Assembly (NCBI GenBank): GCA_027080405.1
Contig: JALWSL010000421.1
Span: forward strand, 1 to 5,167
DNA from: Planctomycetaceae bacterium
GTDB taxonomy: Bacteria; Planctomycetota; Planctomycetia; Planctomycetales; Planctomycetaceae
Direction: 5' to 3'
Length of the DNA: 5,167 nucleotides
Under the pieces are notes generated by a model. That model searched no databases. It saw only the letters and a list, made by a program, of their open reading frames with translations, and was not told where the DNA came from. The position numbers were made by a program, and so were the translations under genes. The first letter of the stretch is position 1; each line of letters starts with the position of its first letter. Positions 1-4,140 of this stretch are shown here, in pieces.

Positions 1-1
1 G

Positions 2-1585
2 GTCTATCTGATTCCGCTTCACGAGAAACTGGTTGTCAAAGGGCAGGCGAGGGATGCAGCCGATGCCGCTCGCATTTTGCAGATCGTCAGAGATGAGGCG
101 ATTGACAATCTGGGTGGGCTTTATGGCCCTGGAGGAACCGGTGACGGACGGGGCGATAACGGCGGTTACGATCCTGATGGAATCGATAACGGTAACGATG
201 ATCTGCTCTCCAGCTTTATTGTCAATATGCTGCAGGTGCCCGGCGAATTTCAGGTGATGCTGCACGTGACAATCGCAGAGTTGAATCGGACCCAAGCCAG
301 AAATATGGGAGTGAATTTCAATGTCCTGTTCGATAACGGACGTCATGTGTTGTCGACAGCCATTTCCGGGGGAGTTCCCACACTTTCCGGAGTTTTTGAA
401 AATGGTGACATCACCGCGCTGATTAACGCTTTGGCAAGCAATGGAACCGCGAAAATTCTGTCGCGACCATCACTGACTACACTCAGTGGCCGTCCCGCCC
501 AATTTCTGGCAGGAGGAGAGTTCGCCGTCCCGACAATTGTCGGAGTGGGAGGAGCTCAGGCAGCTACAACCACGTTCCGCGGTTTCGGTACTTCGATGAT
601 TGTTGTGCCGACTGTTGTCAATGGTGATCTTATTCGGTTGCAGATTCGCCCCACATTCTCAAGCATCAATCAGAATAACGCAGTCAACGGCATTCCCGGT
701 TTGAATACACGCACAATCCGCACCACTGTTGAGCTTCGTGAGGGACAGTCAATTGTTCTGGGGGGGCTTCTTTCCCGTCAGACAAGTACGCAGACAGCGA
801 GAATTCCGCTGTTGGGTGATATTCCTGTTGTCGGGCCGGTGTTGTTCAGTTCCAAAAGCGCAACCGAAGACGAACTGGAACTGCTGATCCTGGTGACTCC
901 CGAAATTGTTCGGGCGATGGATCCGGAAGAAGTTCCTCCGATGCCCGGTTACTACGTGACACATCCGAACGATGTCGAATTCTACCGGTATTCAATGACC
1001 GAAGGGGCTCCCGATCTGGAAGTGTATCAATTGGCCCCCTACGGGAACGGCATCGGTTATCCGACTCCTGTAGGATTTAACGTCTACAACCCATCACCGG
1101 CAACGCCTCAGTACGCACCGATTCCACAAGCGAACCAGCCAGGCGGTTTTCCCACACCGGCACCCGGAGGAATGATTGATCAGTCTTCCCGCTATAACGG
1201 TTCGGGAAATGGACTGCCGAGCGGCGGAGCGATGCAATTTGATGGTCTGCAAATTCAGGGAATGCAGACGCCCTACCAGTCGGCACCGCAGATGAATGTA
1301 CCACCTGCCTATCAGCAGATACCCGCACAGCCGGGGAGCCGGATGGCCCCACCTGCCAGGTCCATGCAGCCACAGTTGGCTCCGATGCCGGAACCGGCGA
1401 CTCAGACCTATCAGGGAATGAACTCGCCAACGGCGATGAGAACGCAGGCAGCACCAAACTATTCACGTCAACTGTTTGGACAACGAAGTTCTTCCAGCAG
1501 GACAGGTCGAAATCAGAACGGCCAGAAGGTTGGAGGAAGGCTGCAAGGCCGCTTCCAGCAGGCCGGGTTCTCTCAGCGAAGATGA
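2..1585 (+). CDS. cpaC: Tad/Flp pilus-type secretin (CpaC/RcpA family), 5' end outside window
   Basis: Outer-membrane secretin, expected to form a multimeric channel for a Tad-type pilus or related secretion machine. The frame is open from base 2, so the true start is off the left edge; a TTG at 77 is internal. 527 residues are visible. Residues about 7-35 (LVVKGQ, then an Ala-rich helix) look like the end of a BON/N-type periplasmic domain. A Gly/Asp-rich linker follows (about 36-68), then the secretin core: HVTIAELNRTQARNMGVNF from 88, KILSRPSLTTLSG from 151, FLAGGEF at 168-174, TTVELREGQS at 241-250 and the signature IPLLGDIPVVGP at 268-279. FLAGGEF and the PNDVEFY ending (about 322-328) point to CpaC/RcpA rather than GspD or PilQ. 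A Pro/Gln/Met/Gly-rich tail of roughly 185 residues ends in a basic stretch. Secretin identity is near certain; the Tad subfamily is probable. No Tad ATPase or platform gene follows in the window. Confidence 0.88.
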   Translation, partial: VYLIPLHEKLVVKGQARDAADAARILQIVRDEAIDNLGGLYGPGGTGDGRGDNGGYDPDGIDNGNDDLLSSFIVNMLQVPGEFQVMLHVTIAELNRTQARNMGVNFNVLFDNGRHVLSTAISGGVPTLSGVFENGDITALINALASNGTAKILSRPSLTTLSGRPAQFLAGGEFAVPTIVGVGGAQAATTTFRGFGTSMIVVPTVVNGDLIRLQIRPTFSSINQNNAVNGIPGLNTRTIRTTVELREGQSIVLGGLLSRQTSTQTARIPLLGDIPVVGPVLFSSKSATEDELELLILVTPEIVRAMDPEEVPPMPGYYVTHPNDVEFYRYSMTEGAPDLEVYQLAPYGNGIGYPTPVGFNVYNPSPATPQYAPIPQANQPGGFPTPAPGGMIDQSSRYNGSGNGLPSGGAMQFDGLQIQGMQTPYQSAPQMNVPPAYQQIPAQPGSRMAPPARSMQPQLAPMPEPATQTYQGMNSPTAMRTQAAPNYSRQLFGQRSSSSRTGRNQNGQKVGGRLQGRFQQAGFSQRR

Positions 1586-1771
1586 ATGAAATAATTGATT
1601 CTTGTCTGACAAGGTGAAAATATTTTTGATGACCGAATACGATCGTCAATTTGAGCGGAAACAGAACGATAACGAGCTCAAAAGACGAAAGATGAGGATA
1701 ACGACACCGAAACCGAATGGTAGTTACCCACTGTTCGCAAGATAAATAATCAGGGATTCTCGGGGGGAATC
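1586..1771. other. Intergenic spacer between secretin and lipoprotein genes
   Basis: No convincing gene is present. A weak 5-bp hairpin (1601-1605 with 1609-1613) follows the secretin stop but lacks a GC-rich stem and an adjacent T run, so I do not call it a terminator. The 8-base word GATAACGA occurs at 1668-1675 and again at 1697-1704, a 29-base offset. An A/T-rich stretch (1741-1750) near the lipoprotein gene could hold a -10 element, but no good -35 partner was found. The two genes may therefore be co-transcribed, or the lipoprotein may have its own promoter. Confidence 0.5.
1762..1768 (+). promoter_or_regulatory. Ribosome binding site of the lipoprotein gene
   Basis: A purine run of six G and one A ends three bases before the ATG at 1772. 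It is the only Shine-Dalgarno-like sequence nearby. The spacing is short, but the ATG is followed directly by a signal-peptide-like sequence, which supports this start. Confidence 0.5.
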
Positions 1772-2524
1772 ATGACCCGTTCAAATTGGACACCAATAAC
1801 TGCAGCACTCATTTTCGGCATCAGCCTGGCGGCCGGATGTGCCCAGACTCCTGTTTGTGACTCTTGCCAAACTGTGGGCGCAGTGGGCAATACGGGAGGC
1901 TGCGATTCCTGTCAGACCGGTTGTGATTCCTGTCAGACCGGTTGTGATCCTGCCGGGGCGGCTTGCGATTCCTGCGGACGGGCAGGGCTCTTCAACAAGT
2001 GGCGAGGATGGTGGTATGCCAAATTTCGCTCTCACGCCATTCCGGAGCAGTTGCCTTTGGGAGTGATTCAGCGGGCACATTATCAGGCGATGCAGACAAA
2101 CGGTGAAGCGGCCGATTTTATCCTGTACCGTCACGATTTTGTCCTCTCCACCGCAGAATTGACGCCAGACGGCAAAGACAAACTGTTGGAAATATCTGCC
2201 AGAATGCGATCGGCACCGTTTCCTGTCCTGATTGAACGTTCCGAGAATAATTCCAATCCGGAACTCGATTCTTTCCGGAGAAATCTGATTGCCCAAATTC
2301 TGACCGATCTGGGAAACCCGGATGCAGACCAGAGAACGATTGTTTCGCCGGCTTACGGCCCCGGTTACAACTCGATTGAGTCCCGCAATGTCTGGTACCG
2401 CCACATCTACAGCGGCATGGGCAACAACAACGGTGGTTTTGGTGGCGGCTTCGGCGGCGGTGGCTTTGGCGGCGGTGGCTTCGGCGGCGGTGGCTTTGGC
2501 GGCGGTGGCGGCGGCTTCTTCTGA
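1772..2524 (+). CDS. Predicted lipoprotein with CDSC repeats, OmpA/CpaD-like domain and Gly-rich tail
   Basis: 250-residue predicted lipoprotein. Residues 1-22 form a signal peptide ending LAAG before Cys23, a slightly atypical lipobox (Ala at -3, Leu at -4). Residues 24-70 are Cys-rich, with four CDSC motifs (C29/C32, C44/C47, C51/C54, C65/C68) and a lone C58. A basic, Trp-rich segment (about 74-86) leads to a domain at about 115-205 with the strand-helix-strand-helix pattern of OmpA-like or CpaD-like proteins: FVLSTAELTPDGKDKLLEI, then PVLIE, then LDSFRRNLIAQILTDLG, then QRTIVS. The usual OmpA 'TD' peptidoglycan-binding Asp is not obvious, though the RR pair (169-170) sits where OmpA/CpaD proteins have a conserved Arg. 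Residues 221-250 are GGGGF repeats. It follows a CpaC-like secretin and precedes a strong terminator, so by position it may be the CpaD/RcpB-type partner of that secretin; this is an inference. Lipoprotein status is likely and the domain assignment tentative. Confidence 0.8.
   Translation: MTRSNWTPITAALIFGISLAAGCAQTPVCDSCQTVGAVGNTGGCDSCQTGCDSCQTGCDPAGAACDSCGRAGLFNKWRGWWYAKFRSHAIPEQLPLGVIQRAHYQAMQTNGEAADFILYRHDFVLSTAELTPDGKDKLLEISARMRSAPFPVLIERSENNSNPELDSFRRNLIAQILTDLGNPDADQRTIVSPAYGPGYNSIESRNVWYRHIYSGMGNNNGGFGGGFGGGGFGGGGFGGGGFGGGGGGFF
1901..1942 (+). repeat. 21-bp tandem repeat, two copies, encoding CDSCQTG
   Basis: Two adjacent 21-base copies (1901-1921 and 1922-1942) differ at one base near the start (TGC versus TGT). 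A degraded third copy begins at 1943. Each copy encodes the heptad CDSCQTG of the lipoprotein. The unit is a multiple of three, so copy-number change would keep the frame. Confidence 0.9.
2432..2521 (+). repeat. Gly-rich coding repeat (15-bp unit encoding GGGGF)
   Basis: A run of GGC/GGT glycine codons is broken by single TTT/TTC phenylalanine codons. About three near-identical 15-base units encode GGGGF, flanked by shorter GGF and GGGF versions, and the run closes the lipoprotein with GGFF. This low-complexity DNA explains the long antisense reading frame opposite the gene. Confidence 0.9.
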
Positions 2525-2551
2525 TGCTGACGCACGCAATGAGTCACGTGT

Positions 2552-2579
2552 GAAGCGAATCAGCTATCTGTATCGCTTC
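2552..2579 (+). other. Hairpin in the lipoprotein mRNA 3' region
   Basis: GAAGCGA (2552-2558) pairs with TCGCTTC (2573-2579), giving a 7-bp stem. A 2x2 internal mismatch and a further CAG/CTG pairing (2561-2563 with 2568-2570) enclose a CTAT loop. No T run follows, so it is not itself an intrinsic terminator. It lies 28 bases after the lipoprotein stop and just before the terminator, and could stabilise the transcript's 3' end. Confidence 0.45.
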
Positions 2580-2606
2580 CACTGGAGCACTGCGACAACC
2601 TGATCC

Positions 2607-2640
2607 AAACGGCTTCATTCTGATCGATGAAGCCGTTTTT
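2607..2640 (+). terminator. Rho-independent terminator after the lipoprotein gene
   Basis: A perfect 12-bp inverted repeat, AAACGGCTTCAT (2607-2618) and ATGAAGCCGTTT (2627-2638), has an 8-base loop, and T residues run from 2636 to 2640 at the right arm. This is a strong intrinsic terminator on the + strand. Because the left arm begins with AAA, it could also act weakly on the minus strand, but no minus-strand gene needs it. It ends the secretin-lipoprotein unit. Confidence 0.88.
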
Positions 2641-2823
2641 CATTTGATGATGACAGGTAAACGCTGTAGGATCGTCCTTACGCGACGGACAGGACAGCGT
2701 TTCAGGCGATCGTTGCATGAACTGCCTGTTGGAGTTCTCAGCCGCTTCCGGAGACCGCAGTTTGCTTTGGTTTGAAGGTTTTGGTTTTGGTATCCGGGCC
2801 TTCTCGCGCTGCTTCAGTGCATT
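2641..2823. other. Intergenic region upstream of the GNAT gene: inverted repeat and G/T-rich tract
   Basis: No gene is supported here. A 9-bp inverted repeat, AAACGCTGT (2659-2667) and ACAGCGTTT (2694-2702), can enclose a smaller GTCC/GGAC pairing (2674-2677 with 2687-2690). Without a following T run it looks more like a leader structure or operator than a terminator. Bases 2761-2790 are a G/T-rich tract made of TTTGG-like words. The promoter of the downstream gene should lie in this region, but I cannot identify clear -35/-10 boxes. Confidence 0.5.
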
Positions 2824-2827
2824 GGAG
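2824..2827 (+). promoter_or_regulatory. Ribosome binding site fixing a GTG start
   Basis: GGAG lies five bases before the GTG at 2833. It is well placed for that GTG, and the protein that follows (IEIRTYDGDAEQL) begins like a GNAT first strand. The overlapping ATG at 2831 is in another frame and reaches a stop after a few codons, so it is not the start. Confidence 0.65.
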
Positions 2828-2832
2828 AAAAT

Positions 2833-3902
2833 GTGTCGATTGAAATTCGCACTTACGATGGCGATGCGGAGCAACTGAGTCGTTTCGTCGTCGGAACCTG
2901 GCTGAAATCGTACCAGGGAAAGATGAGTGTTCCTGATTGGTCGCCGAAGTATTTTGACTGGCAGTTGACAGGAGATCATATTCAAGACCGCGAATTGCTG
3001 GTGACGGCGTGGAAAGGAGATCGCCTGATCGGGACGATTCTCGCCATGCCTTTTCCATTGTGGATCAATGGTCATCAAGTTGAAGGGGCCCAGGGAAGTT
3101 GGCTGTCGGTGGACGCGGAATTTCGCAGGGACGGTGTTGCTTCGCTGCTCTCGAAAGAATTGAATCGCAGGCAACGGGAACGCGATTACTACGGTCGTCT
3201 CGGTTACGCTTTCCAGGGATCCAGGAAGTCGCAAGGTCCGAAATTCTGGAGATCTGGACGTACCAACACGAATTTCATCAGGCCGATGTATTTATGGGCG
3301 AGAGTTCTCAATGGTCAGGCGGTTCGTCGATGGACGGACAATCCGATCGAGAAGTTTGCATTGAGCCTGCTTCCCTCAGTCGTCTATCAAGTTCCTTCCC
3401 GGAAGCAGGCAGGCATCATCCGGGAGTACGAAGAACACGATTTGCCAGCCTGTCTGGAATTGATCAACTCCCAGGCAAAAAAAACAGAGTTGGCCATTCT
3501 TTGGACGGAATCACGGTTACAGCAACAGTTGCATTATCCGGAACTGGCGGAAACTCTGGTCATTGAAAGAGAGGGAGAAGTCGTCGGCTTTCTCAATTTT
3601 CACCTTCTCGATCTGATTTTACAGGGGCGAGTTACATCAGCCGTGTGATCGATCTGTTCGCCTGCGAGAATCTTTCTGCAAGGCAATCGTATCATCTACT
3701 TCTTGCCGCTCTTGAAAAAATGCAAGCACTTGGAGTCGATCTGGTCTTGATGAGAGAGTTCGCTGCGCAACCAAAAATGTCGCTGTATAAAGCGAGGTTT
3801 CTGCCCCAGTTTTCCGATTCATACCTGATGCTGAACCGCTCGAGTGAGCAGACGGAAACGCTTCTCTCGGGATGCAAAAAAATTCAGATTCTATGGAGAT
3901 AG
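2833..3902 (+). pseudogene. Double-GNAT N-acetyltransferase-like gene, frameshifted
   Basis: Probable acyl-CoA-dependent acetyltransferase with two GNAT-like halves; substrate unknown. The first reading frame (GTG at 2833 to TGA at 3648, 271 residues) holds an N-terminal GNAT domain, residues 1-139, with strands ELLVTAWKGDRLIGTILA and WLSVD followed by the acetyl-CoA loop R98-R-D-G-V-A103, which fits the R/QxxGxG/A motif. A second GNAT-like half begins at about 196 (IREYEEHDLPACLELIN) and reaches the strand GEVVGFLNFHLL, then stops abruptly. The missing end lies in the -1 frame from about 3627 to TAG 3902 (VIDLFACENLS, then LLLAALEKMQALGVDLVLM, then SLYKARFLP), as expected for the last GNAT strands and helix. 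Repaired, the protein would be about 355 residues. The lesion could be a true mutation, an assembly error or, less likely, programmed frameshifting. The segment between R113 and Y125 is also short for a GNAT helix. It has its own ribosome binding site downstream of a terminator. Confidence 0.68.
3624..3647 (+). other. Likely frameshift site in the GNAT gene
   Basis: Two simple repairs join the halves. One base added to the GGGG run at 3624-3627 gives LILQGASYISRVIDLF (356 residues). Alternatively, removing one TG from TGTG at 3644-3647 gives LILQGRVTSAVIDLF (355 residues), which to my eye is the more natural GNAT strand. The -1 frame is open only from 3567, so the shift must fall between 3567 and 3648. 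Confidence 0.6.
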
Positions 3903-4140
3903 TGAAATTGGACAAGATTTTTTTCGGGGGCCTGTTTGGGGTTGAATCTTTTGTTCCGGTAGCGTCTACTGGGTGGCTGTCAATTGACCAGATTCAAGTA
4001 TCAAACAGACCGTCTCGGCATGTCGGTTTTTTCATTGGCGAGATGGTTTTGGCTGCGCGCCGCGATGATGGCCGGTTTCCGGTTTATTGCTGGTCACCTC
4101 GGTTGGCAACCGTCCCGTTTCTCGTAAATAAACAAGTTTT
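3903..4140. other. Spacer between GNAT and DUF2156 genes; doubtful small ORF
   Basis: A 90-codon frame (3872-4144) crosses this spacer. It lacks a good ribosome binding site and resembles no family I know, but its TGA overlaps the next gene's ATG (ATGA at 4141-4144). Other visible elements are the palindrome GTCAATTGAC (3979-3988), a weak 6-bp hairpin (4007-4012 with 4024-4029) running into T residues to 4032, and a tandem CCGGTTT pair (4072-4085). None is strong enough to call a gene or a terminator. Confidence 0.4.

Noticed and set aside
77..79. TTG as the start of the secretin
   Set aside because: The same frame is open to base 2, and the 25 residues before it fit the periplasmic domain, so the gene starts outside the window.
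1601..1613. Terminator right after the secretin gene
   Set aside because: Only a 5-bp stem with a 3-base loop, A/T-poor in the wrong places and with no directly adjacent T run.
1077..1649. 190-codon open frame on the minus strand
   Set aside because: Opposite the low-complexity tail of the secretin. The tail's biased codon use keeps the antisense frame free of stops.
1901..1960. CRISPR-like repeat array
   Set aside because: The 21-base units abut directly without spacers and encode a protein heptad; this is a coding tandem repeat.
1781..2539. 252-codon open frame on the minus strand
   Set aside because: Antisense to the lipoprotein. Its Ala/Thr-rich start is just the reverse of the Gly-codon repeats, so its openness is a composition artefact.
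2560..3234. 224-codon open frame on the minus strand, plus a 106-codon one at 2738-3058
   Set aside because: Both are shadows of the GNAT gene and cross the terminator hairpin. No domain-like pattern is visible.
3477..3484. A8 run as a second frameshift site in the GNAT gene
   Set aside because: The frame reads sensibly through it (SQAKKTELA) into the next strand, so no shift is needed there.
3099..3566. 155-codon + strand frame inside the GNAT gene
   Set aside because: It lies in another frame of a region where the main frame has a clear GNAT acetyl-CoA motif. It is Ser/Gly/Arg-rich with no domain.
4007..4032. Terminator between the GNAT and DUF2156 genes
   Set aside because: The stem is only 6 bp with a G-T pair and an 11-base loop, and part of the T run is used in pairing; too weak to call.
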